Below, piece after piece: positions 21,153-32,782 of a stretch of 64,000 bases of DNA (position 1 is its first letter; each line of letters opens with the position of its first letter). The notes under the pieces were generated by a model, which did not search any database, had not been told where the DNA came from, and saw nothing but the letters and a program-made list of their open reading frames with translations. Where the stretch lies: assembly GCF_905220415.1 (NCBI RefSeq), contig NC_059537.1:992001-1056000 (forward strand), in the 5' to 3' direction. The stretch comes from Colias croceus. Its lineage: Eukaryota > Arthropoda > Insecta > Lepidoptera > Pieridae. The position numbers and the translations under genes were made by a program.

Positions 21153-21398
21153 ACTAGCTTTCCGCCCTCGGCTTCGCCCGCGCAGTCAAAGAAAAACCCG
21201 CATAGTTCCCGTTCCCATGGGATTTCCGGGATAAAACCTATCCTATGTCCCGTGGTAAAAAGTAGCCTATGTCCTTTTTCGGGTATCAAAATATCTCTAT
21301 ACCAAATTTCATACCAATTGGTTCAGTAGTTAAGGCGTGATTGAGTAACAGACAGACAGACAGAGTTACTTTCGCATTTATAATATTAATAGTATGGA
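21153..21398 (-). mobile_element. HelA-type element, full length
   Basis: Minus strand: TCCATACTATTAATATTATA start, GTCT units, GATACCCGAAAAAGGACATAGG block, GGGAACTATGCGGGTTTTTC, and 3' GCGGGCGAAGCCGAGGGCGG with AAAGCTAGT. 246 bp, non-coding. Confidence 0.85.
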
Positions 21399-21984
21399 AA
21401 ATACTAAAACATTTATCTTAGCACTAAGAAGCTTAGTTTTATTATCAGCAGCAGGACCCATACACATTAAATATTGTGCATGTTTAGACATACATATATT
21501 AATTTATTTTTTCGCAGCTAGTATCTTATAATATTACTAAAGGAATATGGTAATTCTCTTGTAATTAATACATTTTGATACCCTAACAACGGCAACATTC
21601 AAATAACAGTACATTTAACCAATTAAAAATAACAATCACCAAACATCTACGCGCACATTATTAAAATTTTCCACATCATTCAGATTTGATATAAGATATC
21701 ATCGTAAAATCTTCACCAACCCGGCTAGGCTGAAACATAAAACAAATGGCCATAGTAAAATTTGTGAGACATAAACCCTAATAGTCTACTGGCGGCTCAT
21801 TTGTATTTTATTTACCAAACTGAATGTTCGTCGTTCAATTTGCGGGTTAAATTGAATGGATGGACATATTTTGAACTGTTTTTACGGGGTGAATATTTTT
21901 TATATCGGGCAGGGAGGACAATTTTTAGATTTGTAGATGAGACTTATTATTAAAAAAGAGTGTGTGAGCCGAGCACACGTGTCA
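21399..21984. other. AT-rich stretch, nothing recognised
   Basis: No supported feature. Confidence 0.5.
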
Positions 21985-22101
21985 GAAGTGAAACTTCTTT
22001 GTCAAGATTCAAAGATACCAAAATTGTTTCCTGCATGACGTGACGCTATTACCATTACACTTGAAATTTTACTCTCAACGCGCCTAAAGAAGTTTCACTT
22101 C
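21985..22101. repeat. 117-bp MITE with GAAGTGAAACTTCTTT inverted ends
   Basis: GAAGTGAAACTTCTTT (21985-22000) is exactly inverted as AAAGAAGTTTCACTTC (22086-22101). These are the ends of the minisatellite elements at 6205 and 20369, but here the 27-bp array is absent and an unrelated 85-bp spacer lies inside. It may be a sister form of the same family. Confidence 0.75.
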
Positions 22102-23229
22102 AAAAATAGGATGAAATACTAACGAATTGTCTATTAAAAATCTTGTTAATACGTTTTAAACATATTTTTAAACACAATAGCCAGTAAATTTATTTTCATA
22201 TGGCTTTTCGTTCCTACTCATAACAATACTGTACGTTAATCAAATTATATTCCAAAGTCAGAAATACTTCGAATGCATAGTTAATGTTCATACATTAGGA
22301 ATGTCGAGTAAATGGAAAAAGCTCGTATCGCGTAAGCATGTGCGTATTACTACATAATTTCCTTTAGTACACACAATTACTTTGTATGGCACTCTGGTTA
22401 AAATTATTTCTATTGTAACTAAGATGAAATGAATGAAAATAAATCAAATTGTTTGTTTGTGTATTTGTTTCTTTTAATAGAACGGATTTTGCCAGTGAGT
22501 TAGTTCCTAGTTTGAAGCTATTGAAAAATATGTGTAACAAATCCATCTATTTGACAAATAGATTTTTACAACCACATAAAAACCATTTTTTTTTATTCTA
22601 AAAAATCACATTCTTACACCATTTTTGAGAAGAAATAAATTAAACGAATATTAAAGTACGGACAGAAATGGCCAAAATTGTAAGTTGAATTCAATTTTGG
22701 ACTCGAACCTGATTAGACCTAAACCAAATCTAATCACTTCACTAAAATTAAAAAAGGCACATAGTAGCCACCAATCATAAGCCGAAATGTTTTTAATGAA
22801 ACCATTTCAATCAAGCTTATTACCATGAAAAATTACGTAATTATGAAACTCATTTAATATTTCGCAATATTATTCCGCCAACTTTCCTGTTTTCAATTTT
22901 GCAAACTCCAAAAGTCTGCAATTACGTTGTCAATCAAATGTAATCTGGTTTATTATGGGGAATATTCAGGTAGCAAAATATCTAAAGAACGTGAAAATAT
23001 ATTTTTGGACGAAATAAAAAGGGATTTCTACACGAACTTACTTGGCTTCTAATTTGGAAAGGCCTTATTAATGGATGATAGAATTATAATGCGGGATTCC
23101 TTTGCAGAAATGTGAGGTAATTAGATTTTTTTGACGTATGTAGCTTTCAAGTAGGAGCCTTGATTGCTTTTTGGACTTATATGACTTCTTTGTTCTTATA
23201 ATGTAACAGATAATATTATTATGTTTTTG
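22102..23229. other. AT-rich stretch, nothing recognised
   Basis: No supported feature across 1.1 kb. Confidence 0.5.
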
Positions 23230-23472
23230 AATAAAAATTTTATGGGACCAATTTGACAACATTCCGCATCAAACAAAAAAAAGACGTGTGGCACTCGGGG
23301 ACTGCCGCGGTAAAGCTATTCCATAGCATGCCTTCATGCCACACCTCCGTGCCTGTCGGAGTGGGGAGCGTGAGGTTTTTCGTTACGCAATTTCTGGATT
23401 CGGTCCCCGCACTCAAGGCCCGCGATAGAAGCTATGCAATAGCTTAAAAAGAATCACGTAAATCGGTTCAGA
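23230..23472. mobile_element. Partial AACCGACTTCAAA-type element split by a retroposon
   Basis: AAAATTTTATGGGACCAATTTGAC before 23285 and AGAATCACGTAAATCGGTTCAG after 23445 are contiguous in the copy at 8114-8363. The hairpin retroposon has landed between them. The outer inverted ends are missing. Confidence 0.75.
23278..23452 (+). mobile_element. GC-rich hairpin retroposon, copy 3, with 7-bp target duplication
   Basis: The element is 23285-23445. AAAAAGA lies directly on both sides (23278-23284 and 23446-23452) and occurs once in the uninterrupted host repeat at 8243-8256. This fixes the family ends as CGTGTGG...AGCTT and shows a 7-bp duplication in an A-rich target. Internal arms CTATTCCATAGC and GCTATGCAATAGC pair with one mismatch. 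Confidence 0.85.
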
Positions 23473-23560
23473 AGTTCACTGTTTCACTGATGAATTTTTC
23501 TTTTCAGTTTCAGTTTGGTTGTATCAAGGATATTAAACTCAAACTCAAACTCATTTAGCA

Positions 23561-24542
23561 GCATTATTTTGGTATCTTTATGAAGTAGGCTGTCTACTAA
23601 CGACTATATAATTGTATTGCACTTTATTTAAATGTAAAGTTAATACGATAATAGGAGGGTTCTTAAACTAAAGGTAACAAGACTATTTTGTGAACGAAAA
23701 GCTCCTAACGCGAGCTTAGGAAGTCAAATACGGAATGATGTAAATTACTTCCTCAACGGGAATAAAATACAGGCTAATTAGGGAAACGCGAGCTTGTTTG
23801 TTTGTAGGCTAGGAGCTGGCGAATGTTTTAATAGCTATGTTTTTTTTTTATTCGTGTTGAATCAATGCTATGTATAATATATAGCTTAACCCTGTAAAAA
23901 CTATTCTGAAACAGAGTATACTTAAAATGTTGAAAGAATATAGCCTAACAATTATGGTTCGTTCGTAGATAGTTATATTTTTATTATTTAATAGTTTATT
24001 ATTATTATTTATTATACTATATGCAACTATTTTGCAATAGCAATACTAAATGATTAGATATAAGTATATAGAAAGCTCTATCTGCGTTTAAGCAATATCT
24101 ATTTACTACTTTCTCTAGCCTTAATTTTTCCAGAAAGAAGAACCGTAGCTGCGATATCAATTTCATGAACATTAAATCGGAAGCTCTTACGCTATACTTA
24201 ACACGGTAAGGCGTGCTAAATATTTGCAGTTAAATTGCGCTAAGTATATATATGCACTAAGTTTACTAATTCACGAACGTGTTAACGACTTTATTTTACG
24301 ATTTTCCCTTTACGAGCTGGGTTAGAAACGGTCATTTTCATGTTAAAATAGAATGAAATATTGTTCTGCTTCTCTTGGCTCAATTTATTTATAGATATTT
24401 AGATTCTCGTGTCACATTGGATTCATCGCTTTTTATGATTTTTTGTTAAAGTATATCTGAGAATATACATAAACTATTTTATATAACCAAGTGATAAGGC
24501 TGCATAATAATACAATATCATATTTAGTTGTCGTGTACGGTG
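23561..24542. other. AT-rich stretch, nothing recognised
   Basis: A fragment of the (TCAAAC)n retroposon tail lies just before it at 23533-23560. No other feature was supported. Confidence 0.5.
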
Positions 24543-25008
24543 TAGGGGAGAGTTGGATAATACCGAGCCCCTAAGGACTTGGGCCTATAGTTAGGAAACT
24601 GATTGTTGTTAAAAAAAATAAAATTGCGTAATTAGTAGGACATTTATTCAGGTACGCATACCATATAACACAAACTTACAAAATTTAAACAAAAAGTAAT
24701 TATTGTCATTTACCAAAAAAATATAAAGTCGCGATATTGTCAAACTGGTCTGATAATATCGTGCCCTGGGTTGACAAAATCGTGCCCACTTTAATCCCAC
24801 ACAAATAGGTGAGTAATAGAAGTAAAAAAGTCCAAAAAACCCAAATCTTTTTCTAGAAATTAAATTAACAAAAACTTAAATTCTTTGTGACAACTTAAAC
24901 GTAAATATTTTTTTATAACAAGAAGTTTTTGTAAATCTTTAAATTATATATGGACTAGTCAGTCTCAAAAATACCTAATATCAATTAAATATCAGATATC
25001 AAGTTATA

Positions 25009-25260
25009 TTAATCACAGCAAAAATCACACAAAAAATTATCAGCAGAATCTTTTCCGCTACATTCCTTGTGTATCCAATTCGAGCATCTACAGCAACGGA
25101 ACCACAGCTCTCCATTACGACCAAACTCTTCACATACGGCGCAAATATCCCTATTCTCTATGTCAGTTAGGGGCACATCATCCATACTTACATACATACG
25201 TTTCTTAGACTTCCCTTTGTCTTTCTTTTTTCCTTTCCTGACCTGCTTCTTGCTTTTCAT
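25009..25260 (-). pseudogene. C-terminal PHD-finger end of the pogo-like transposase
   Basis: This 83-codon frame has a lysine-rich start (residues 1-21) and then a zinc-binding module: CxxC at 40-43, a WFRCCRCSNWIHKEC core, and a closing CDFC pair. The order Cys-Cys, Cys-Cys, His-Cys, Cys-Cys with tryptophan two residues before the histidine is that of a PHD finger. Several insect pogo-type transposases end in such a domain. The ATG at 25260 is probably an internal methionine of the original protein, since the preceding deletion removes its upstream sequence. Confidence 0.65.
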
Positions 25261-25286
25261 ATTATTATCTTCATAAATAAAAATAT

Positions 25287-25637
25287 TTATATATATAAAA
25301 AAATAAATAAATAAATATTTTTAATATTTTTTGCAACGGCAAAGTCGTATGCCAATTTACGCAATTGTTGCTGAGTTATCCCATAAAACTTCTTAGCCAT
25401 TTCAGTTATAAATAAAACCATTTCTTTCTCTTCTTCTTTGGTAAATGTGGCCTTTCTTCCCATAGGGGGGTTATAATTTTCTCCCAACTTAAGCCGATCC
25501 CTAATTGTTGATTCAGGGATACTGAAATTCCTAGCAGCTGTCTTTATTTTACTTCCATTTCGTATAGCCTCAAGTGCAGCTTTCAAATTTTGGGGATCCC
25601 ATGACTTCTTCTTTTTCTTTGGCACAGATTGGTCCAT
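25287..25637 (-). pseudogene. N-terminal DNA-binding half of the pogo-like transposase
   Basis: This 116-codon frame starts at a plausible native ATG (25637). Residues 8-14 are basic. Residues about 15-52 (LKAALEAIRNGSKIKTAARN, then FSIPESTIRDRL) form a psq-type helix-turn-helix. Residues about 60-107 (GRKATFTKEEEKEMVLFI, then a QQLRKLAYDFA helix) fit the second, CENP-B-type helix-turn-helix. The frame then runs into AT-rich sequence and stops, so only the end-binding part of a roughly 400-600-residue protein remains. It could act as a trans-dominant binder if expressed; that is speculation. Confidence 0.75.
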
Positions 25638-26310
25638 CTAAAACAGATATCACACACAACTATTTATCTTAAATTACTCAAATTCAATCAAAATCGGTTT
25701 TATCGGTTAGGATATAAAATACCACAAACAGATTTACATACAGACATGTCATACATAACTCTTTTGTTGAGGTAAAAACAAGTTAATGTAAATAAAACAT
25801 AATTTTCATAGTTTACAATTTCGCGCCCTCGACTGATAATACCGCGCCCTCGGCGCGGAATTATCAAACTTGATCATTTTATTTTTTAACCTCAAAATTA
25901 TATGGAAGATATTGTAGTACGTAGAAACGTATTCTGATATGAATTCTACAGAATACAAGCATTAAAAATGTATAGTATCAAAGCATTACAATATAAATAC
26001 AGTATTACTTACTTCTTTCCGAAGGTACACGAAAAATTACAAGCAGTAACGAAAAAAACAACTACGGCGCGTACTATCTCCGTCGTTGCGTGAACCGTAA
26101 TGGCGGTGCGCGGGGAGGGGTGTAGGCATGTCCGGCTTCGATGTGTACCCACTGATTCGCAGATCTAGTGGATAGTTTTGGAATTACGCATACGCGCGGA
26201 ATTATCAACCGCGCGGTATTATCCAACTCTCCCCTACCTAGTAAAAGTTTATATCTTGTGTAAGAGGAACAAAGATTAATAATATTCAGAGATATACTTG
26301 TTTATATAAT

Positions 26311-26637
26311 ACTAGCTTCCGCCCGCGACTCCGTCCGCGCGGATGTCGGTCTTCGCGTGGATGGTTTATTTCTCCATTTTGAGTACCTAACTCTGACAAT
26401 GACATCTTATAAATATCTATTGGACCCAAATACGGCTAGGCTTATAATAATACGCAACATGTGTTCGCGGTTCTACAGAACAACGTCTATGGATAAAACT
26501 GAAAAATTAAGATAAATTTTTTTCTACGTATTTTTCCAGGATAAAAAGTATCCTATTTTACGCCCAGGATAATAAGGTATAATTATACCAAGTTTCATCG
26601 AAATCGAACCGTTAGTTTTCACGTGATGCCTTCACAT

Positions 26638-26674
<37 letters not shown>

Positions 26675-26793
26675 ATTTTTTTTAATCACATATTTGGGTT
26701 TGGTATCGATCCAGTAACACCCCCTGGTATTTATTTTTTCAATATTTTCAATGTACAGAATTGACCCTTCTACAGATTTATTATATGTATAGA
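26311..26793 (-). mobile_element. HelC-type element, full length
   Basis: Same ends and internal blocks as 19843-20332, with about eight CTGT units (26639-26671). It starts TCTATACATATAATAAATC on the minus strand and ends GCGGACGGAGTCGCGGGCGG with AAGCTAGT. It sits only 75 bp from the pogo-like element. Confidence 0.85.
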
Positions 26794-27137
26794 TATAAAT
26801 TGTATTTGTATCGCCAAATGTGTTACCAAGGGTAAACCTCGAGAATGGCTAACCATATGTGTTTAAGTATAAAAGCTCACGGAAGGTTTTTATGTAGAGA
26901 AAAACTAAATAAACGTAAGCGTTACGTAAAAACTACAAGGAAAACAGTAGAAACAACTGTTTTTCCATACAAAACACTCTCTTTCCAGCTGTCAAACATT
27001 TTATATCAATCAAAGCAAATCGATGCCGCCTTAACCTTCGATTAAGTTAATATCCTTATAAAGAGGAAATATTTGTATACGTATGTTTGTAAGGAATTGG
27101 CACAAAAAGTAGTAGACAGATTCGGATTAAACTTTAC

Positions 27138-27326
27138 AGTAATTTCCCGCGGTTTCACCCGCATTGCTCTTGTTGGTCTTAGCATGATGATACTATATGC
27201 CTTCCTCGATAAATGGGCTGGCTATCTTACATCGAAAGTATTTTTCAAATCGGATCAGTTATAGTTCCTGAGATTAGCGGGTTCAAACAAACTAACTAAC
27301 TCTTCAGCTTTATAATATTAGTATAG
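27138..27326 (-). mobile_element. HelD-type element
   Basis: Minus strand TCTATACTAATATTATAAAG start, AAGAGTTAGTTAGTTTG, CAGGAACTATAACTGATCCG, and 3' GCGGGTGAAACCGCGGGAAA; the final CTAGT has decayed. Confidence 0.75.
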
Positions 27327-27480
27327 ATACCTAAAAATACATGATCTATACATATACTTGATTTGACCGCGGGTTCGTCCGCGAGTGAAACCGAACAGCA
27401 CAGGTAATGTATGTTAAAAATTTCAAAAAGTTTTTCAAATAAAGGCCTTGTAGCAGCTAGTTATAAATAAAAACTAATTT
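27327..27480. repeat. Possible Helitron-like scrap
   Basis: GACCGCGGGTTCGTCCGCG near 27366 and GCAGCTAGTTA near 27453 have the flavour of Helitron-type ends, but no complete element can be drawn. Confidence 0.3.
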
Positions 27481-29036
27481 AAACTGCAGTGAACCGGTGA
27501 CACTTAGCAGTGTGCCAGTGTGGGTTTAAACTGAACTTATTAAACTTTCCACACTACTTTTAGTTGGTGTAAAGTTTAGATACATTTTGTGTGGATCAGT
27601 TGTCGACTTAAAGTGCTGGCTTCTTTGTGAGTTGGTTTCTTCTGAGCTCGAGTTAATGTTGATACGTTTTCGTCTAGTTCTTAAGCCCTATTTTTATAGT
27701 ATTCTAAACACTTTGAGTAACTTAATTTCGTTCTGGAAGAATAATATTCCTAAAAACTGTATGTCACTTTCATCTGTCCTTAAAACTTATTAAGTTAAAA
27801 AGAAAAATAAACATTTTCTTTAGTAATACATCGTTCATCTTATGAATAACTACCAATACAATCAGTAACTAAAATCAGAAACTAAAAGAATCATAGATAG
27901 TGATATAATTTAATAAATTGTATTGTATTTCACCTATTCCATAAACATTTCGCTCAACGTACAGACCGATCTACTGTATATATTAAGACTAGAAGTTATT
28001 TACAGCTTAGAGGAGGAACGCTATCGTAGAATAATAAATGGTGAGGCGTGGTCTTTAGTTCTGTTCATGGTTTCCGAACGTTTGGGACACAAATAGTTTA
28101 ACATTTGATTCTTTCATCGATTTTCTTTACAATAGCGTAGGTGATAAGCCTTGTGACTTTTATCAGACCTATGTTTTGTCAGTCTTTACTGGGAATATAC
28201 GCTCATGCCTTAACAAATCACTTACAAAGGTCAAAGAGGCGGTTAAAACAAGTGGTACTACAAGAATGTTCCAACAAAGTGAGATCCTCATTTTTATGTC
28301 AGTTTAAAACAATACCTTTAGTTGTTAGTATAACAAAGCGGTCAGAACCATCTGTTAAACATCGGGCAATCAAATCGAACAATATGTCAAAACTTAATAC
28401 TAAATGATTATAAAGAGAATCCGACAAATTAAGAACCTACTTGAAGTCGTTTAACAAGCTGCTTTGCAAATAAAAATGACCTTGTATTATTACTACCCGC
28501 ACTAACTTTTGAAGAACACTGGATTCAGATAACACTAAAGTTTTCCACGAAACAAACAATGGGTAACAGACCCTGGAACGTAGAACTAGTCAAAAGTACC
28601 GGCCGCTAAGTTTCGAGTGCCTTGAGTGAATCCCCTATTGGAGTTTGGCAGTCTAGATTTTGGATATGTGAAGGTGAATAGATGTTCCAGAAAGTTCTAG
28701 AACGTTCTCGATTGAATTTTATTTTACAATAATTTTATTATAGAGTTGTTTGAAGAAGTCGAGATATGTTTGGAAGATTTATTGTTCCTTTTTTGTTAAG
28801 GGGAGGTTTGATAGAATTTGTAAGGTCTTTGAAGGTTAAACAGCTGTATTTGAATATAAGAAGGTTGAGATGACAATCGATCAATGTAAAAAACGTATTA
28901 TGAATTAAATATTTTTAAACTAAAATGTGTTGTTATATAGTAAATGTTGGACAATTATATATTCTAAACTTAAAATATTATGATTTTAATTCAAAATATA
29001 TATAAAATAGTGAATGTAATTCGATTCGAATATTAA
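27481..29036. other. AT-rich stretch, nothing recognised
   Basis: Frames of 68 and 88 codons occur (27587-27793, 28141-28407), but neither shows a domain, signal peptide or coding-like composition. Nothing else was supported. Confidence 0.45.
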
Positions 29037-29170
29037 GCTACAATAATAAAAGTGGTTGTTACTCTGATAGTGAATTGAAAACTACTGAACCGATTTTAAA
29101 TGTCGTAAGGATTATTTTGGATAAGGAGCTTATATCCCGAGCACTTTGTGCGGGTAGTATTGAAAAAGGG
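29037..29170 (+). mobile_element. Helitron-like remnant
   Basis: CAATAATAAAAGTGGTTGTT, AAAACTACTGAACCGATTTT and GTGCGGGTAGT follow the usual body plan (5' TA-rich start, 'acting on contact' motif CTACTGAACCGATT, GC-rich 3' end) but are too short and diverged for a family assignment. Confidence 0.4.
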
Positions 29171-29482
29171 TAACGCGAAATAGACGTCGGGTATCAGTAA
29201 ATAACATCTTTACCTATTATAAAATGTATTAATATTATAAACGGGAAATATTTCTCTGCAAGGTTTTATGTAAGTTTTTGAATAATGTAGTTATTTTATA
29301 CCGAAAATTCTGTAAATTATATAATAAACCGGCCGCACGATAACGTCGAAACACACGTTACACAAGAAAACTAACAGAATAAAAACATTTAATTATTCAC
29401 AACTTTTTTAATCGTATTATCATGTGATAAATAAATATTTTTTATCCATTTTTAGCAAAGTAACAAGCCTTCTTTATTCTGA

Positions 29483-29627
29483 ACAGCTGTGCCGCGCGGT
29501 TTCATCCGTTGGCAAAATCAAGTATTTGTATAGCTGTTGAATAACCTTTATTACTGTAAAGTTTCATCAAAATCGGTCCAGTACCTTTTGAGATAATTTG
29601 TTACAAACATATAAATCTTTCCTTTTA
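29483..29627 (-). mobile_element. Helitron-like element, degraded
   Basis: ACAGCTGTGCCGCGCGG, TTTCATCAAAATCGGTCCAG and GTTACAAACATATAAATC match the reversed body plan of HelA2 and HelE. The GC-rich 3' end is on the left; CTAGT is mutated to CAGCT. Confidence 0.5.
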
Positions 29628-29895
29628 CATTGATAGAAATTGAACCCAAGACTGACAACCACAAGAAACCTCATGGCTCTACAAAATATAATGATAACTA
29701 TGAGCTAACTATAAATTTAATAAACCTTTCAGAACTATCTAGAACTGCATTCTCAATAATATCGATGAGATTTTAACGACTTTGCATGACCATTTATTTT
29801 CAAAGCTTCCATATTTATTAATTACAAAAAATAAAAGTTCTAATAGTCATATCTGAATCAAAACTGAGGAAATTTTCAATTTCATTGTATTATTA

Positions 29896-30068
29896 TAAGG
29901 GCCGATTTTTCAATCCTTGGTTAAAATTTATCCGGCCAATAAAGTGTTACACGAACATTTTAAAATGTCACCTATCAAATATAGAAATTAGAATACATTT
30001 TTGAAATGGTAGTTTAATACGTTATTCGATGAATAAGTTTTAACAAACGATTGAAAAATCAGCCCTAA
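29896..30068. mobile_element. Short MITE sharing ends with the 733-bp MITE, copy A
   Basis: GGGCCGATTTTTCAATCC (29899-29916) is inverted as GATTGAAAAATCAGCCC (30049-30065), and TAA lies on both outer sides. The 167-bp interior (TGGTTAAAATTTATCCGGCC and ATTCGATGAATAAGTTTTAA) is homologous to copy B at 30439-30617 but not to most of the long element. Confidence 0.8.
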
Positions 30069-30435
30069 GAATAATTATTTTATTAGGGAACCGAGAATTT
30101 TATAAAGGCTTAAAAAACATGAAATTCTCAATAAAGTGTTATTTTTCAAGCTCGCATACAACTTTATTTCTTAATAACGGAAGTTTTCTATAAACTTAGC
30201 TGATGCTTACCTTTTTGTATTATTAAGTATTCCTAGAACTCAGTTATGAAATTTTAAAGTGTTGAATTAATTCATTAAGATTATCTTGGTGTTATGCAAC
30301 TGCTTCACTAGATTTTCACTACTGGGTTTTCTCTGTAATTACCCACGCATTTAAATATTATTATGTTTAGAAAAACTATATTTACTGAATATGCACAATA
30401 TTTTTTCCTCTTTAATAAATAAAACGATAAAGATA

Positions 30436-30620
30436 TAAGGGCCGATTTTTCAATGCTTGGATAAAACTTATCCGTCCAATAAAGTATTACACGATAATAT
30501 TAAAATGTCAAGTAAACTGTCAAATACGGGCAATTAAAATACGTTTTTAAAATGGTACCTCTAGTTTTATACATTATTCGACGAATAAGTTTTATCCAAG
30601 CATTGGAAAATCGGCCCTAA
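30436..30620. mobile_element. Short MITE sharing ends with the 733-bp MITE, copy B
   Basis: The left end GGGCCGATTTTTCAATGCTT, continuing GGATAAAACTTATCC, is inverted at the right as GGATAAGTTTTATCC-like plus AAGCATTGGAAAATCGGCCC. TAA lies on both outer sides (30436-30438, 30618-30620). At 179 bp it is slightly better preserved than copy A, which is only 0.4 kb away. Confidence 0.82.
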
Positions 30621-30656
30621 ATGAAACAAAAATATTTATTCTTCTATTATACTACA

Positions 30657-30838
30657 ACTAGCTGTCCTGACAAACGTTGTTCTTCCTTACTCTAATCACT
30701 TAGGGATATGAAAAATAAATGTTGGCCGATTCTCAGACTTAACCGATATGCACAGAAAATTTCATGAGAATCGGTCCAGCCGTTTTGGAGGAGTATGGTA
30801 ACTAACATTGTGACACGGGAATATTATTTGAGCCTGTA
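30657..30838 (-). mobile_element. HelE-type element
   Basis: Minus strand: CGTGTCACAATGTTAGTTACC, CTCCAAAACGGCTGGACCG, ATTCTCATGAAATTTTCTG, AGAATCGGCCAACATTTATT, and 3' AACAACGTTTGTCAGGACAG with CTAGTT. A second copy lies at 41561-41745. About 182 bp, non-coding. Confidence 0.75.
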
Positions 30839-30971
30839 TTAATAGTAGTCCTTATGCCCCGTTGATGGATAGCCGTAAACATGCTGTAGGTGGACCGCAT
30901 GCTCCTTTTCTTGCTCTGAAAAAGAAATAAAAGAGATAAATGTATTGTAATTTTATTCTCATTAAAAGGCA

Positions 30972-31171
30972 TCTATACTAATAGTATGAAGCTGAAGAGT
31001 TTATTTGTTTGTTTGAACGCGCGAATCTCAGGAACTATTGGTCCGATTTTATAAATTCTTTCGGTGTTAGATAGCCTATTTATCAAGGAAGACTATAGGC
31101 TATATATATATCATCACACTAAGACCAACAAGAGCGGAGCACTGCGGGTAAAACCATCGAGCACAGCTAGT
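30972..31171 (+). mobile_element. HelD-type element, full length
   Basis: TCTATACTAATAGTATGAAG start after A, AGAGTTTATTTGTTTGTTTG, CAGGAACTATTGGTCCG, GAGCGGAGCACTGCGGGTAA, and 3' GAGCACAGCTAGT followed by T. 200 bp. Confidence 0.82.
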
Positions 31172-31825
31172 TAAAAATAAAGGTAATCGCATAGGTTAGG
31201 ACGCAAACAATCTTCTAACGCTTTATAGAACTGACGTAGAAACGGTGTTAATTTTTAATTTTCCATCAGCCTCAGAGGCTCGTGTTCACTAACACTACTG
31301 AATAGTTTATTCGCTTTGTGTTATATTCTTCCAGAAATATTTTTAAAATATAATTTCCACAGACCACATGTTATAATGTAAAATTGAAAGAATATTTTGC
31401 ATTTTCATAACAGGTAGAAACAGAATAATGAAACTAATACGTCTTAAAAAATCGAATCGAAATCAGTAAGTAGATTGGTTCGAAGCAAAATACGTACCTA
31501 GTTAATTTGAATAGAGTTTTAAAAAATAACATTCAACTGAAATGATGTTACAATTTATAGCCCCCAATTAATATAAATAATTATATAATATATAAAATAT
31601 AAGTTAGTAGGTAAAGATCAAAAGGTGAAACACAAAACTTGTGAAGTCCAATTCAGTAAATATTTATTTGGCTGTCTCCTTAATTGTTCTTGTTTAGGTT
31701 TCTATCTTCTAACTTGGGTCGTATTAAGCAGAATACTTCAGGGTCCCATTTATTGTCACTTACTATATTTAATTGTTAACTCATTATAAATTACTGAAAT
31801 TATCAGATTTTCTACTATATTAGTA
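31172..31825. other. AT-rich stretch, nothing recognised
   Basis: No supported feature. Confidence 0.5.
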
Positions 31826-32011
31826 ACTAGCGGTCCGCCCTGGTTTCGCCCGTGGTACATATTTCGCAATAAAAAGTAGCCTATGTTCTTTCTCAGGGTC
31901 TAAAGATTGTCTGTGCCAAATTTCATCAAAATCGGTCCAGTAGTTTATGAGCCTATTCATTACAATCAAAAAAACAAACAAAGTTTTCCTCTTTATAATA
32001 TTAGTGTAGAT
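31826..32011 (-). mobile_element. HelA2-type element
   Basis: Minus strand: CTACACTAATATTATAAAGA start, GGAAAACTTTG, CTACTGGACCGATTTTGATG, AGAACATAGGCTACTTTTTA, GAAATATGTACCACGGGCG, and 3' GGCGGACCGCTAGTT. Its 3' half equals that of 9693-9891, while the 5' half lacks GTCT repeats. A second copy is at 50255-50432. Confidence 0.8.
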
Positions 32012-32782
32012 GGTGAGCAACCCAAGGTTATCATTCTATAGCGATACGTATTACGTATATTTTTCCACACCAAATACCACTTATCCAAGCCCCTTGATAT
32101 TTAATACAAAAAAAAAATAACTTCATTTCACATTGCCTAAGGCGGTGTTCGAAGTTATCGAACGATCATAGTTATTGCGTCTCGAATTCCACTAGAAATA
32201 ATCTTATTCCTCGTTATTTTTGGACAAACGGACTTATCTCTTCCAAATAATAATAATATACTCTAGCTATTGGTTTAATACAAAATACAGATAAAACGGA
32301 TCTATTGTTAATGTTAATATACTATAGATATAACTGCCAAATTCCACCCAAAACTTCGTGCCAACAGCGTCCACGATATAGCCCTAATCAATCATCAAAC
32401 AAGAAGGTAATGTCATTACATTTGATACTTTCTAAATAAATACAATTATGATGAAAACCATCTTCTATGTATTCTAATTATAAATTCTATACAAATTCAC
32501 GACTCAATATATATACAATATACTCAATAGCAGTGCCAGCAATTTAACTATGGTACCGACAGTGACACAAAATTTTGTTTGTGTTGTTCTAGTACGTTTA
32601 ACACACATTTTAACTAATCGAAAAATAAAACATCAGAGCAATCCAGTAATCCCAGTATAGATAACAACCATCAGCACTCAAGCAGCGATAACTAGGCAAA
32701 ATAATCCCATTATCTGAGTACGTGTGATCCGGGGAACTTTGCGGCACCGAATATAATCGTATATCCCATTCGAGGCACTTAC
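32012..32782. other. AT-rich stretch, nothing recognised
   Basis: No supported feature up to the candidate minus-strand splice donor at 32777-32782. Confidence 0.45.

Larger units (their letters stand above)
24543..26236 (-). mobile_element. pogo-like DNA transposon, core deleted, at TA
   Basis: GGGGAGAGTTGGATAATACC (from 24545) is inverted as GGTATTATCCAACTCTCCCC (ending 26234), with TA directly outside each end. TA target sites plus a transposase with CENP-B-like DNA-binding domains point to the pogo group of Tc1/mariner. Subterminal sequence repeats GATAAT(A/T)(T/C)CG(T/C)GCCC-like motifs on both sides (for example 24751, 25831, 26197), which may be binding sites. Length is 1,690 bp. On the minus strand two coding ends survive (25287-25637 and 25009-25260), separated by simple AT-rich sequence where the DDE catalytic region should be. 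Confidence 0.88.
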
